Source: Blastomyces gilchristii SLH14081
Lineage: Eukaryota; Ascomycota; Eurotiomycetes; Onygenales; Ajellomycetaceae
Reading direction: 5' to 3'
DNA length: 64,000 bases
NCBI RefSeq assembly: GCF_000003855.2
Contig: NW_003101680.1
Coordinates: 3,904,074 to 3,968,073, forward strand
Shown here: one piece after another, positions 25,046-38,030 of the stretch
Numbering within the stretch: the first letter of the stretch is position 1
How the letters are laid out: each line of letters begins with the position of its first letter
The notes under the pieces: model-generated
What the model was told of the DNA's origin: nothing
Database searches by the model: none
What the model saw: the letters and a program-made list of their open reading frames with translations, nothing else
Made by a program: the position numbers and the translations under genes

Positions 25046-25955
25046 GAAAACCTCGGACGCATCCAGAGTTGCATATTGGTCCCCAGGAGTAGGCGACTCG
25101 AATTCCTCGTATATAATTTGATATTTCAAGGTAGCTTTGACGCCGTATGGCGGCAAGCCGAAGGGCTCCCGGAGAAAGATGGGTGGGGAGCATAGGGGTT
25201 TCAGGCGCGGGTCCGGACAATTGAGATCCAAAAATATGAATGTCTTATTGCACGAAATGTCCCTGGGGTTGCCGCATTAATAGTTGCTCAGTGCTGTTTG
25301 ACAGATGAACAAACATGATGCCAAGACTTCACACAACATAAAAATCTCAACTTCGACTTTCGACTTCCTCTTCCTTTTCCTTTCTTTTCTCCATCCTTCC
25401 AAGTTTTGAACAAGTGAGTCCCCTAAAATGCTGAATTCCTCGAAATCGAAACTCAAGCATAAGAATGCTAACATGCCTCTTTTGCCATAGATGATGAAAG
25501 CCTAGCGTGTACCATATGAACAATGTACTCTCCTCCCCTCTAGCTATCGTAGCTCTCTATCCCTTCGGGGGTGGCTTAAGTGGCTTACTAGTAGGAGGTT
25601 GGATGGGGAGATGATAACAGCGTTCGGCACATCCACCTTGTTACTTTGCGGACGCATTGAAAAGGCATCTCTGATCAACAATTCTTGGACGGTGTTTTGT
25701 AGCTCTTGCAGCTATATTCCCCTGTTCTCCGATAGTTTTTTAGCTTCTTAAGCCTGCTGCGTGGGAAACTTGATTTTCTGCCCTTTTCCGATGTTAATAT
25801 TTGCTAGTGGGCGATTGATTTTCTTTAGAATGAATGAATTGAGATAGTCTTGTGATATCCCCGTCAGCCGTCAGATGCTAAAGCGCAAAATGATTCCTAA
25901 ACACCTGATTTCACTCAGAGTCACATCCCTCTACGGAGGATCCTCTCAAAAGTTT
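25046..25955. other. Promoter and last normal-GC sequence before the AT-rich block
   Basis: About 0.9 kb upstream of the synthetase gene. Composition is still genic, with a C/T-rich tract at about 25360-25400. No gene or tRNA was recognised. Confidence 0.5.
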
Positions 25956-26663
25956 TGATGAGCACTAAAAATTTAAGGTGCAACTGTGGAAGGTGTAAAG
26001 CTTGCTTGATTGAAAGGTTGCTAGCTTGCAGGAAGCAGAAAGCTTGACCTCGCTAAGTGCGTCACTTGACCTCGTTATGTAAGCTGACCTCGTAAATGTG
26101 GCCTGTGCCACTATCTGACCTCGCTCAATACATCTTTTCTTGTAATTTGAAACCACTCAATTATTTATCATCAATTCTATAATCAATTCTTAATTAATTG
26201 TAAAACATTTTTTAATTGATTGTAAAATAATTCTTCTCTCATTATAACTTCTATATATGAAGAAGACTTTACTAATTTTATTAATAATTAATTTAATGCT
26301 GAAATAATTCTTGAATTTAATAATAAAGTAAGTATTTATATAATTTACACTGAATTAATTATTAACTGATTTTCAATCAATTGTTAATTACTTAAATATA
26401 TAGATTGAATTTATTTTTATTACTATAATTAATTAACAATTACTTTAAAATCAATTATTAAATATTTTTATCTTAATATATTTTAAAATTCTGTAAAATA
26501 TCTCTTTACATTCTATATAAATTTATCTGTTTATTTAATTGATTATAAATCAGCTATATATACTTTGATTAATTAATAAGCTGAGTGAATAAATAAATAA
26601 GTGAATTGAAAGATTAAAAGTCAATTATTAACTGATTATTACTATATTATATAAGGTCAGAGT
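25956..26663. other. Boundary of the AT-rich isochore
   Basis: Sequence changes within about 200 bp from normal to very AT-rich. From 26150 it is built of degenerate TTAATTGATT/CAATTATTAACTGATT-type words with no coding signal. The sequence before 26150 has a direct-repeat cluster described separately. Confidence 0.6.
26045..26123. repeat. Four irregularly spaced TGACCTCG repeats plus inverted repeat
   Basis: TGACCTCG occurs at 26045, 26067, 26085 and 26116. A GTGGCCTGTGCCAC inverted repeat lies at 26098-26111 between copies three and four. The cluster sits exactly where GC content falls. It could be the end of a decayed transposon; no matching second copy is visible in the window. Confidence 0.6.
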
Positions 26664-26684
26664 TAGACTAACTATGTAACTGTG

Positions 26685-27225
26685 TGTCACGCTCCCGGCA
26701 GCGCCAAGGCCCTGCTATGGTTTCACACAGCTCATCACTTTCATGCAGATGATTTCATTCTGTCTGAACCAGTTTTCAACTACTCTATAACATCATTTAA
26801 ATATATCATAGAAAGATCTGATTGATGAATAAGAGAACTCTGCTTTTATACAAGATCAGCAGATTACTCTTTCTTAGCAATGAGACATCACTGAGATATC
26901 ACTTCAGCTATTCTTACTCATGAAATGAGAGAAGAGTATTCACTCATTATCTATATAGAATAGCTAGATGCTGACTTCTTATTAAAGAAGTCAGTGATTC
27001 ATTTTATTTCTTTTCTTCTACTGAAATATATACAGAAGTTACTGCATATCTTATACAATCTTCTTAGTATACTAAGTATTATATCTGTGATATTCTCATA
27101 ATAACTCTGTAGTCTACAAGCTCACTATTCAAGCAAGATAGTCAAGCTCACTTATACAGCTTTCTAAACAACTATTTCTACATGATATCACTGACTAGTC
27201 ATCACTTTAGTTCTGTTATATTACA
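26685..27225 (+). repeat. 5' LTR of LTR1 (541 bp)
   Basis: Runs TGTCACGCTCCCGGCAGC to ATTACA. It matches 39801-40341 along its full length with transition differences. The first 40 bp are unusually GC-rich compared with the 3' copy, which reads TATCACACTCTCAGCAGT there. Confidence 0.93.
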
Positions 27226-27479
27226 ATTTGAATCACTCAATCTGATTATACATTTGAATCAGTTAAGCTCTAACAGACTAATATAATCTTATACATTTAT
27301 ACTGAGACTGATCTGATCTCACTCTCTGAAGAAAACACTATATCATTCTCTAGAGTGTGTACATCTCTACTCTAGCAGAAATCTGAGATTTCTGAACTTA
27401 CTGCATATTTTGATATAAGCTCTTCAACTGCTCTATTATTATCACAGCTTCTACACATCTACATCTATTATAAAGATAG

Positions 27480-30239
27480 AGAGATTAAGATTGAAGATTC
27501 TTTAAAATATAAGAGAAATATCTTATCTGAATTTCACAGCTTTATCTGTACTTTTAAATGAAAATTTCATCTTAATCTGAGCTAGTATAATACTTACAAG
27601 ATATAAGTAATCTATACTGTTAATCTTCTTGAAGACATCTCTGCAACTACTTAAGCTATTAAGAAGAGAGAGCTTGAGTATATTAATACTATTATAACTT
27701 AAGAAGAATTCAAGAACTTTCTACTGAATTAAATCAAAGATTACTGTAATCACAGCTTCACAGCAGCACAGCAGTTCAATATATTATATTAATAAGATAA
27801 TAAGAATTCTTCTGATTTCAATACAAGATTTGAAGAATATTAAGAGAAATTAACTGATGATTTGAATCAATTAAAAATACAGCTTTATCTTATAAAGCTG
27901 ACTCATAAGATGTGAATAATGATATCACAGTATCAGAGTTTATTAATTAATTATACTAAGCTTATCAACCTGACTTTCTGAATCTATTTAAATAATTAAT
28001 TCTTTAAGAAAAAGATTAATAAGACTTCTTCTAAGTAACTTATAATAGAATCTAAACAGCACTATAATAGCTTCAGTATAGAGAAAGTAAAGAAGAATTC
28101 TAAGTATTCTAATTCTTCACTCACTGTGAAGAAATATTAAAAAAGATTTGATAAAAATCTCTATTTCAACTGTGAAGCTGATAATTACTATATCAGTGAT
28201 TATAAGAAGCTGAAGAAGAAAAGAAACTGAGAAGATATCTTCTCAAAGTCAACTTCTCTTCTGATAAATATATCTATGAAAGATAAAGAAGAGAAAGAAA
28301 TAAAGAATTGATAATTCTTATATCTCTGAGTTTATATTATAATCACAATGTATACTCTGAATAAGAAGATATCAGTGAGATGTCTACTTGACTTTAGAAT
28401 AGATATTAACTTCATATTTCATTTCTTTTCTTTGATAAAGAGTTGAAAGAAGATAGATCTGTCAGATCATGTAAAATTTACTGATGAAATAAAATATCAC
28501 TGTTTTAACATAATTCAAGCACAGTGTATAATCACAGACTTAGAAGAAATCTTCAAGAAAAGCAGTCTGCTTCTTCACACAGTTAATATTATAGATAAGA
28601 ACATCATTCTAGATCTTCTGTAATTGAGAGAAAACAATTCTCTCATTAACTGAGTCACTCAGATGTGACAGTATTATCTCACTAATAAAGAGACAGTGAT
28701 AGAGAAATCTGAAGAGTTTTATCAGAAGAACCTTGAGAAAAAGATTGAGTCAATATACTGTATAGCAGATGACTGAGACTTGAGAATAGATGAAGAAGTT
28801 ATCACTCTTACTATAAGATTAGCAGCAGTATTCATTATTAAAGACAGATATACACAACATCTCTTTACAGATTTTAAGAATATCTTTTCAGAAAGAGAAG
28901 CAGTGAAGTTTTCTAATATCAAGATATAATATAAGATTTATCTTGAAGACAGTGTAACAGTGCTGTATAAGTCTCTTTACAACTTATTTATAAAGAAATT
29001 GAATATTCTGCATAAATATCTTGAAGAAGCACAATCAAAGAACTGAATATATTTATCAAAGAGTTCAGCAGAAACATCTATACTCTTTGTACTTAAGAAG
29101 AATGATAGACTACATCTATGTATAGACTACAGAGATCTTAATAAGATGACAGTTAAGAATTACTATTTATTATTATTAATTAACAAGATGATCAATCAAT
29201 TATCTGAAGCAAAGATGTTCTCAAAGATTAATATACAGAATATCTATCATAGAATCAGAGTTAACAAAGATAATATTTGAAAAATGACTTTTTATATCAA
29301 GTACAGTAATTTTGAATATCTTGTTTTATCTTTTGATCTTTATAATGCTTCAGTCATCTTTCAGATCTATATAAATAAGGTACTGCAGAGCCTTATTAAT
29401 ATCTTCTGTATAGTATACTTAAACAACATTCTAATCTTCTTAAAAATAAACAAAGAACATAATATTCATGTTCAAGAAGTGTTAAGTCACTTGAGATAGT
29501 ATCAACTCTATATAAATACTGAAAAATGCTCATTCTATATACAGGAGATTAATTTCTTAGATTATATTATTAAGATGAATGACATTTCAATGAACAGAAG
29601 CTGAGTCTCTGCTATTAAGAACTGATCAGCCCTGCAAACATATCATGAGATGCAGATGTTTCTAGAATTTGTGAATTTCTACAGATAATTTATCTATACA
29701 TATTTACAGATTACTGTCTCTCTTACAGATCTGTTAAAGAGAAGTATGAAAGACAGAAAAATAGAACTATTTATTCTCACTCAAGACACTGTACAGATAT
29801 TTATGAAATTGAAACAAGCTTTTACAGATGTTATAATACTGAATCACTTTAACTCTGATTTACTCAGTCAGTGTAAGACTGATATATCTGAGAATAAGAT
29901 CTGTGAAATCTTTTCACAGTTAACATCAGAGATCTTTCAATATTGAAAGAATTAGAGAATAATCATCTCTAAGAAAACAGATAATGAATTATCTGTAAGA
30001 GAAGACTTTTTCACAGAGTCTATAAAACACTGTGAATAAAGATTAGTGATCTTCTTCTTCAAGAAGTTATCACTCACACAGAGAAGGTATGATACTTATG
30101 ATCAGAAGATGTTAGTAATTATTGAATTCTTTAAAATCTGATAACATTATCTTCAGAGTAGTAAGTACTCAGTGCAAGTTCTCACTGATTATGCAAATCT
30201 GCATTACTTCTTGATAATAAAGAGCTTGACAGAACATCA
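27480..30239 (+). pseudogene. LTR1 gag and N-terminal pol remnant
   Basis: A Gag zinc knuckle remains at 28162-28203, where the CX2CX4HX4C ligands read Y, C, Y, Y: Cys and His codons have become Tyr by transition. RT follows at about 29085-29500, with the CIDYRDLNKMT block and YLNNILIF at 29416-29439 in place of the catalytic YLDD. RNase H-like sequence runs to 30239, where hAT A interrupts it. In-frame stops are mostly TGA at expected Trp codons. No functional product is possible. Confidence 0.88.
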
Positions 30240-30599
30240 AGCTAGATTAGACTGGCCGCCGGGACCATGAATTTCACATTTAGTCTCATTTGGTCTGATC
30301 TTATACATTTCTTGACGTGAGTCTCACCAGGACCAAGCCTTAAAAAATCTGAAAATGAACCATTTCTGAGAGAAATGATGTGAAAAATGACCAGATTTAA
30401 TTCAAGAATAGTGAAATGAGAGTAATTTTTCAGAATAAACTGTGAAAGATGATCATTCTTTCAAAATCAGAATGAAACTGAGACTGAAGATCAAAATCAG
30501 TCTCATTCAGTTCATTCAGTGATTGCTTATATAATCAGAATTTGATAACAATTATTAATAACACTCATGAAACAACTAAATACATTCTTGTGTAAGTTT

Positions 30600-32900
30600 A
30601 TTCTTCACTTTCTCATGAAAACTACACTTCTCTGATATACTGTGATCAGAGGTATTAAACTGTCTGATAATTTCATGTTTTATAATCATGAGTTTCTTGA
30701 TTATTTCTCCTTGTAATTGTTCTCAGTGATAGTGATAAATATCTTAACTTGAGTTGAACTTTCACTTCATTCTCATCTCTATCAATGAAATTGTCAGAAT
30801 ATCATGTATTATCAGTGNNNNNNNNNNNNNNNNNNNNNNNNNNNNNNNNNNNNNNNNNNNNNNNNNNNNNNNNNNNNNNNNNNNNNNNNNNNNNNNNNNN
30901 NNNNNNNNNNNNNNNNNNNNNNNNNNNNNNNNNNNNNNNNNNNNNNNNNNNNNNNNNNNNNNNNNNNNNNNNNNNNNNNNNNNNNNNNNNNNNNNNNNNN
31001 NNNNNNNNNNNNNNNNNNNNNNNNNNNNNNNNNNNNNNNNNNNNNNNNNNNNNNNNNNNNNNNNNNNNNNNNNNNNNNNNNNNNNNNNNNNNNNNNNNNN
31101 NNNNNNNNNNNNNNNNNNNNNNNNNNNNNNNNNNNNNNNNNNNNNNNNNNNNNNNNNNNNNNNNNNNNNNNNNNNNNNNNNNNNNNNNNNNNNNNNNNNN
31201 NNNNNNNNNNNNNNNNNNNNNNNNNNNNNNNNNNNNNNNNNNNNNNNNNNNNNNNNNNNNNNNNNNNNNNNNNNNNNNNNNNNNNNNNNNNNNNNNNNNN
31301 NNNNNNNNNNNNNNNNNNNNNNNNNNNNNNNNNNNNNNNNNNNNNNNNNNNNNNNNNNNNNNNNNNNNNNNNNNNNNNNNNNNNNNNNNNNNNNNNNNNN
31401 NNNNNNNNNNNNNNNNNNNNNNNNNNNNNNNNNNNNNNNNNNNNNNNNNNNNNNNNNNNNNNNNNNNNNNNNNNNNTCAGAAAGGTTTCAATATCTGAAT
31501 CTTTTCTGATTAGAGTGTTGCACTCAATGATCAATCATCTGATATAATTGAAGAGTCTGAACAGTTATCTTATATATTGAACTTCACTGTGTTCTAACAT
31601 TCTGTATCATATTCAGTGATGTGACTGATTTGTTTATTTGTTAAATATTATGAAATTATTATTGTTATTTAGAAGAGATACAAATCATATTAACAATGTT
31701 TCAAATCTATAATATTTAAATTATTAGTCAATCTATTCAAAATTAACAGTAGCATTATTAAAAAGCATTATTAAAAAGCAATATTAAAAAGTGTTATTAA
31801 AAAACATTATCTTTTATAAAGTGAATGTAAAAGTTACTTAAGTAATCACTTTCATCTCATTTTCATCTCAAGAATCAGTTATCTCATTATTCTTTATCTC
31901 AATGTTAAGATTCTTTATCAGTGTTTGCATCATAAGTTGAATCACATGAGCAATGCAGAGAATATGACCTTGTTTATTATTTCAGAAATGCAAAGTCAAT
32001 TTTTGCTTCAAGCTCTTTATCATAGTATAGTTATTCACAGCATTATCAGTTATAATTGTAAGAAGACTGAAACTAATATCTCAATAGTCATTTTTAATCA
32101 CAGTCATTAATATCTCTGTCATATAATTCTCAGTATGACTACTGATCAATGATTCAAATTCAATTAATATCTCTTGATAAGTTCAGTTCTCATCAATATA
32201 ATAATATATAACTCTCATAAATGCAAGATTGTTTGTACTAGTTCATGCATTCACTGTGAGAGACACTCTTCAATGATTCTTCAACTCTGATTCTAGATAT
32301 TATATATTGACTTTGTAGTGTGTCTTGAGATTGAACTGAAGACAGAATTGATGTAGAATATGAAGATTTAAATTAAGCATTTGAAAAAGTGTTCAGAATT
32401 CAGAGTTTTCAATTGATTGAAGAGAAAGATTCAGAGATATATATATACAAAGTAATTATTCACAGAAGTTATCAGATGAGAGTTGTGAAATCAGAGTACT
32501 GATACAGAGTTGTTTTCACATGATTTTCTTCAAATTAGAAAGTTAGTGTTATCAAAAATCATTATCTGATAGAGTAAGTTATCAGCTCAGTAGTAATTTT
32601 CTGATTATTTTTCTTTTATTATCTGCATTCTGATAACTTCAGATGTTGAAAAATTTCTTCAGAGTTATGATCAGTTTATGATGAATGTTTCTGAATAAAG
32701 TTGCAGTGATTGTAGCAGAGAGATGACTCTTCAGTAATCTGCAATATAATCTGTTGATAATTATTTCATAGTTTATCTTGATATTTGTATTGAGTTTTTC
32801 ATAAATTTCATGACCTGGAATCAGATGTGAAGAATGAAGTGATTATTCATTATAATTGAAAGAGAGTATTCTGTGTTGAATTATAAATAACATAGACTTT
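30600..32900 (-). pseudogene. hAT transposase remnant of copy A
   Basis: Minus-strand translation gives, in order, a segment at about 32880-32650 open in both A and D, then SLTVNA(stop)TSTNNLAF near 32265-32221, matching the hAT xSxDxWTSxNxxAF strand with Trp turned to TGA. Next is IITDNAVNNYTMIKSL near 32055-32010, the conserved TDNASNN catalytic block, then HILCIAHVIQLM, the CxxHxxNL-type block. The C-terminal dimerisation part is partly lost in the gap; its last part is seen near 30640-30780, and copies D and E keep the rest. Order and motifs are diagnostic of hAT. Many TGA/TAA stops make it dead. Confidence 0.85.
30818..31476. other. Assembly gap (659 N)
   Basis: A run of N inside hAT copy A. 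The flanks match copy D at about 42467 and 43127, about 660 bases apart there, so the gap length agrees with the paralogue and nothing unexpected is implied. Confidence 0.95.
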
Positions 32901-33500
32901 ATAATTCACAGTGATTTCTTGAAGAGTTTATGAATCTTCAATAGAAGTAAAAGAAGTGAAAGAAGTGAATTCAGAAGATATAATAATAATTTAAGAAAGA
33001 TAATAATTTATTTTCAATAACTGATCACTGATGTGTGTAAGAAGAATTAATATAAGAGAAAATAATCTTATTTCTTAGCTTAGTTATAATTTTAGTACTA
33101 ACTCAGATTGAATATCATTAATGTATAAAAGTAAATAAATAATCTTGATTAATCTCTGTCATATTTCTTGAAATATATTAATATTGTGAAAGAGAGTGTT
33201 ACTAAATTACATTATCAGATGATATTATTAAAAATATATTAATATTATGAATATCAATGTTGAAAAAATGTTGATACTTATATATTATAGTGATTTGTGA
33301 ATTATGATAGTTAAATATATATATATATATATATATTGTTCCTGACTTGATTACAACTTGTATAATAATTTTTAAAAACTCAAAATTAATTTCAATTATT
33401 AATAATTATGAACTTATAATTAACTAATATAAAAAGAAAAAAACTTTTTCTACTCATTATCTTTCTTCTCTTTCTCATTCTTCTTATCATTCTTTATAAT

Positions 33501-34310
33501 TCACTTCTCATTCTTCTTCTTCTTCTTCTTCTCCTCATCTGAGATGATAATCATCTCAAAATCTCTCTTCACTATCTTCTCAGAGAAGGGTTCCTGCTGC
33601 TCTCTCTCAGTCAGATCAAGCTGTATCTCAAAATCCTGCATTTTCTGATCTACTGTCTCAGGTTTCATCTCAGCAGTAAGCAGATTAACATGCTCAGAGA
33701 GCAGAACTGTCTTCTTAATGTTCTGAATTATGAAGTGTATTTGAGATCTGAATAAGATCTCAATTCTCTTCTTCTCTATCAGCTTCTGCTAATCAATTAG
33801 AGAATAGAAGTATTATCAAAAATTATTATCTCTCAATAAATAAAAAACTTATCAGTTTTAACTTCTTTGTCTTCTGTTTCAATACTCTCTCAATCTTCTT
33901 CTGTTACTACTTATTTACAGTAATACTTTTCTTCTCTCTCTCTCTCTTCATCTTGATCTCAAATCATTCTCAGAACTTCTTCTGATCTCACTGCTACTGT
34001 ATAAGACTCTTCACTGTCTTCTTCTTTAATCTCTCACAGACAGTATCATCTGTATTATTTCTATACTTAATTCAGTCTAAATCTATCAGAAGTGTTATTT
34101 AAAATCATTATCATTCTGCTTTCTTACAGAGTCTCTTCAAGGCATTATAACATGTCTTATAATCTGTCTCTTCTTGCTTAAACATCTTCTTCTTCTCTCT
34201 CTTTAATCTGTGACAGCACTCACGCGTCTTGATGATCTGCAGAACCGCAGAATATTTGAAGAGAGATAACATGATTAGTTTCAGTGAGTGTTGAAGAGAG
34301 ATGAAGGCAG
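33501..34310 (-). pseudogene. Second minus-strand reading frame of hAT copy A
   Basis: Upstream of the transposase on the same strand lies a charged, Lys/Glu-rich frame. Its last 100 codons (to the TGA at 33501) read through IIQNIKKTVLLSEHVNLL and end in EEKKKKKNEK. An earlier segment (about 34065-33930) has several TGA/TAG codons at positions that look like Trp or Gln. Copy D keeps the same frame at 45143 upward with the same terminal TGA and only RIP-type changes. I do not recognise the family. It may be a transposase N-terminal extension in another exon or a separate accessory protein. Confidence 0.5.
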
Positions 34311-34327
34311 GAGAGACAGTCAGAAAT

Positions 34328-34330
34328 AAT

Positions 34331-34368
<38 letters not shown>

Positions 34369-34438
34369 AGTGATAATGATAATAATAATGATAATAGTGA
34401 TAATGATAATAATGATGATGATAATAATAATGATGATG
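34328..34438. repeat. AAT/GAT trinucleotide microsatellite in hAT A
   Basis: Compound (AAT)n/(GAT)n array; the minus-strand His/Tyr-only open frame at 34220-34453 is only this repeat translated. Confidence 0.9.
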
Positions 34439-35537
34439 AAAGAGAAAGTGCATTGAAATATATTACTGACTTATCAAATATAAAGAGACTTAAAGAAAAT
34501 ATTAACAGTTTTCAGTGATGTACAGAAACAGCTACAGTGTTATATAGCAATATCATCTTCATTCAATGCATGCACTGTTAATATTCTTTGTATGCAGTTA
34601 TCATATAATATGTATCAGAGATACATGCAGAAAACAGATCTTTATTACTAGAATAAATGATTACAGCAATTCTCTGTTTTTATATTATAAAGATAAGTTA
34701 TTCTCATTTCTTTCTTCTCTCTTTTCTCTTCTTCAATCAATCACTAATTTCAAGCTGATATGAAAACTATTAAAACACTCTCAAAAATTCTCAAATTGAA
34801 GAGTATAGACTAATTAAATTTCAAATACAGAAGAAATCAAATTATCTTCTACAGATTCAATTATTCACTCTCTCTTAAATAAAACAGCAGTTATGTCTCT
34901 CTTCTCTTTCAATTAAATAAAACATGGCCTGTGAAAAGTGAGTATCACATCAGGTTATAATGACCAACACAGCCTCAGCATGCAGAGCTGTATATATACA
35001 GTGCATGCTGAACTGAGAGGCTGTGTGAGTTGCAAACTGATGACAGCATCTCAGAGAGAGCCATGCGGTGTGGAAAAGCTGCAATCCTCAGTCACATATA
35101 CAGAGAATGAATTATTATAGTAAGTGTATATACATTGAAGTAACACTTTTTAGTAACACTCAGTCTCTGATATGATGAAAATAGAGTCTCTCTGTGAGAT
35201 CTGTTTCTACCAGAAGTCAGGGAATCTTATATTTCTCAAGATCATCTTTGCACGTCTTGTTCATGAAATTGATAAGAAGAATCATCAATTCCAGTGTTCT
35301 GTTCTTGATGTTATTCAAGTGACAGCAGAGTTCACCCTGACCACACTTTTTAAGTGTATGTTTTCTAATTATTCACATTTATATAGATATATACTGATTA
35401 TTTATTAGATAATGTTAAGACAATGACTCATTGCAGCTGTGTTACTCTCACTGTGAGAGATACATAGTTAGTGATAAACATTGTAAAGACTCTGAGAAGT
35501 GAGTATTTTGAGAATACTGTGACTCTGTAATCTTGAT

Positions 35538-35638
35538 TTTTTTTTATTTTTATTTTTTATTTTTTTCTTTTTCTTTTCTTTTTTTTTTTTATTTTTCTTT
35601 TTCTTTCTGTCTCTTTTTTTCTTTCTCTTCTTTTTTTC

Positions 35639-35669
<31 letters not shown>

Positions 35670-35745
35670 ATTGTGATTTTTTCTTGTTATTTTGTTTTTT
35701 ATTTTTTTATTATTTTTTGTATTTTACATTTTTTTTTTTTTAATT
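35538..35745. repeat. Long T-rich tract in hAT A
   Basis: About 200 bases of T with scattered A, C and G. Reverse-complement counterparts occur in copies B (about 41205-41327) and C (about 61880-62020), and a shorter one in D (about 47040-47135), so it is a family feature of variable length. Confidence 0.9.
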
Positions 35746-36118
35746 AAAATGATATTAATTATAATCTATGTTCAGAAAAGTAATGATATTTGATAATACT
35801 CTCTATTGAATTTTCAACAAATGAGCACTATGTTATGATATTATATAAGTGAGAAATGATTTCATAGTCTTATTTAATACCATTTTCAATAATGAGATCA
35901 GAATGAAAATGTGACTAAGAATTCAAACATATTCTTTATCTGAGACTAGATTTTTATTTGAAAAGTGAATCTGAGATCTTTAATATTTGAAATAACAGGA
36001 TTTGAAATCAATGTGATGAATACAAATCATGACCAGAAGTAATGCTTTTAGACAACATGACAACTGTAAAGTTTGATCCTGGTCTCAGACATAGTCACAC
36101 GGTCAGTCTAAGCTAGAT

Positions 36119-38030
36119 GAGCAAAGCTGCTTTTAAAGTATGATTTCTATATCTGATATTATTCAGGTTGACTTAACCTCACTGACACACTGTCTAGACA
36201 GTCTGATTATAATATTATTAATACAGAGAAGAATTCTATAAAAGAATCTCTATCATCACTGCAGAAGAAGCTGGCTGTAGAGAGTTAAGATTCTCTGAAG
36301 CTTGAAAACAGCACTGATAAGATAGCTATGCAACTCAGTATAGAAGGTGAAAGAAAACTCAGATCTCTGCAGAGAACTGATACTGAAGATTATAAGCTTC
36401 TCATATATCTTACAATCATTGAATTGATAAAGAATAAAACAGTCTATAACCTTTCAATCTGACTACTTTTGAAATTCATTGATAAGTTATAGAAGAGAAA
36501 CATCTCTACTACAGCTTAAATTCAGAAGTTGAAGAAGAAAGAATTCAGTTTGAACTTGAAAGAGACAGGTTCTGAGCAGAGTGATATCACTAAGAAACTA
36601 AGTCACTGATAACTAGAAGAATGTGAACTTCTACTACTGAATAATTCAGTCTTTATTTCTTATAGCAGAACAGTGTGTCAGAAGTTATTGAGAATTTATT
36701 ATAATAATTCTCATACAGAGCACTTCAGATTAGAGAAGACTGAGAAGCTTCTAAAATATAAATATATTTAAGACAAGCTTTAGATAGATGTTAAAGAGTA
36801 TATTGAGACTTATAATATCTGTCAAAGAATAAAGATTTCATGATATAAGTAATACAGTGAGTTGATATCACTGTCTGTTTCAAAGAGCTTATAACAGAAT
36901 CTATCAATGAATTTCATAGTTGATCTGCTGAAGTCAACAAGAGTCAAAGAATATAACTCAATTTTAGTTATTATTAATCACTTTATAAAGATAATCAGAT
37001 ATATTTCTATTCATAAAAAGATTAAAGTCTCTGAATTAACTGATCTATTTTTAGATATCATCATTTATAATCACAGTGCTTTGAAATCATTAATAATAGA
37101 TTAAGAATCCCTCTTTATCAGTAAATACTGATCAGCTTTTTACTATTATCTTATAATAAGATGTCTTCTCAGTACTGTATTTTATCTGCAGATAGATAAT
37201 CAGACTGAATATCAGAATCAGATACTAGAATAGTATCTTTAAGTGTTCTATTCATATTATCAGAATAATTAGCTCAAACATCTTCTAATCACTGAATTCA
37301 TATATAATAATATAAAGAATATAATCTTAAAGATATCTTCTTTCTATACTTATTATGAATATAATTCTTCATTACTCAGTGACATTATGAATGACATTTT
37401 AAAGAGAGAAATAGACAGTTAGAATATCAGATAAATACAGAGAATAAAGTATTTCTCAGTATCAGAAGTAAAAGTAAGATTGAAACTTTTAAACAAAATT
37501 CATGAGAAGATAGTAAAAAGCATTCATTATACTTAGAAGTAGTAGATGAAATACTATAATTAAATACATCTTTCAATAAAGTTCTTAATAGAGGATTAAG
37601 TACTACTTTCAACAAAGAATATCAAGATAATAAGATTATATAAAAAGCTCAGTAAGTGATAACTAGAATCTTTCTCAGTAATAAGAGTGATAAGTAAGCA
37701 GATATATAAGTTAAAATTACTCATAGAATTAAAATCAATTCATTCTGTTTTTCATATTTTCTATTTAAAGCTCTATAAGCAATGCTCTGAGACAGAGCTG
37801 TCTCAGTTAAATAGTATTAAGATTGAGAGTGATACTGAATATCTTATAAAGAAAATATTGAATAAGTAAATATATTACAGCAAGCTTCAATATCTCATTA
37901 AATAAGAAGATTATTCATTGTCAGAGAATTCATAAGAACTGCTTAAGTATTTGAAAAATACTGAGAAAGAGATTATAAGCTATAAGACAGCTAGTAGAGA
38001 CTGCTCTATTACATATCAGAGATATTGAGT
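36119..38030 (+). pseudogene. LTR1 C-terminal pol: integrase and chromodomain remnant
   Basis: The frame resumes after A with the end of RNase H. Integrase follows: LSMNFIVDLLKS (about 36900-36940), a catalytic Asp region in SLIID near 37090-37103 and QTEYQNQILE near 37200. The late integrase stretch runs to IHSVFHIFYLKLY near 37735-37770. A chromodomain begins near 37846; YLIK(stop)EDYSLSENS(stop)E at 37891-37938 preserves YLVKWxGY...xxTWE spacing with both Trp codons turned to stops. This identifies a chromovirus. Chromodomains direct integration to H3K9-methylated chromatin, consistent with the nested setting. Confidence 0.87.

Larger units (their letters stand above)
30248..36110 (-). mobile_element. 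hAT copy A, complete ends, inside LTR1
   Basis: 5.86 kb (including a 659-base gap). Ends are TAGACTGGCCG at the left and its near-inverse CGGTCAGTCTA at the right. The 8-bp target AGCTAGAT is repeated exactly at 30240-30247 and 36111-36118; removing the insert rejoins the LTR1 reading frame. The broken transposase is on the minus strand, so the right end is the promoter side. It also carries a second minus-strand frame, a GAT/AAT microsatellite and a long T-rich tract. Confidence 0.93.

Noticed and set aside
30754..31547. Long frames crossing 30818-31476
   Set aside because: They span an N gap and have no sequence support.
34220..34453. His/Tyr-only small protein (also 45862-46098)
   Set aside because: It is a translation of a trinucleotide microsatellite.
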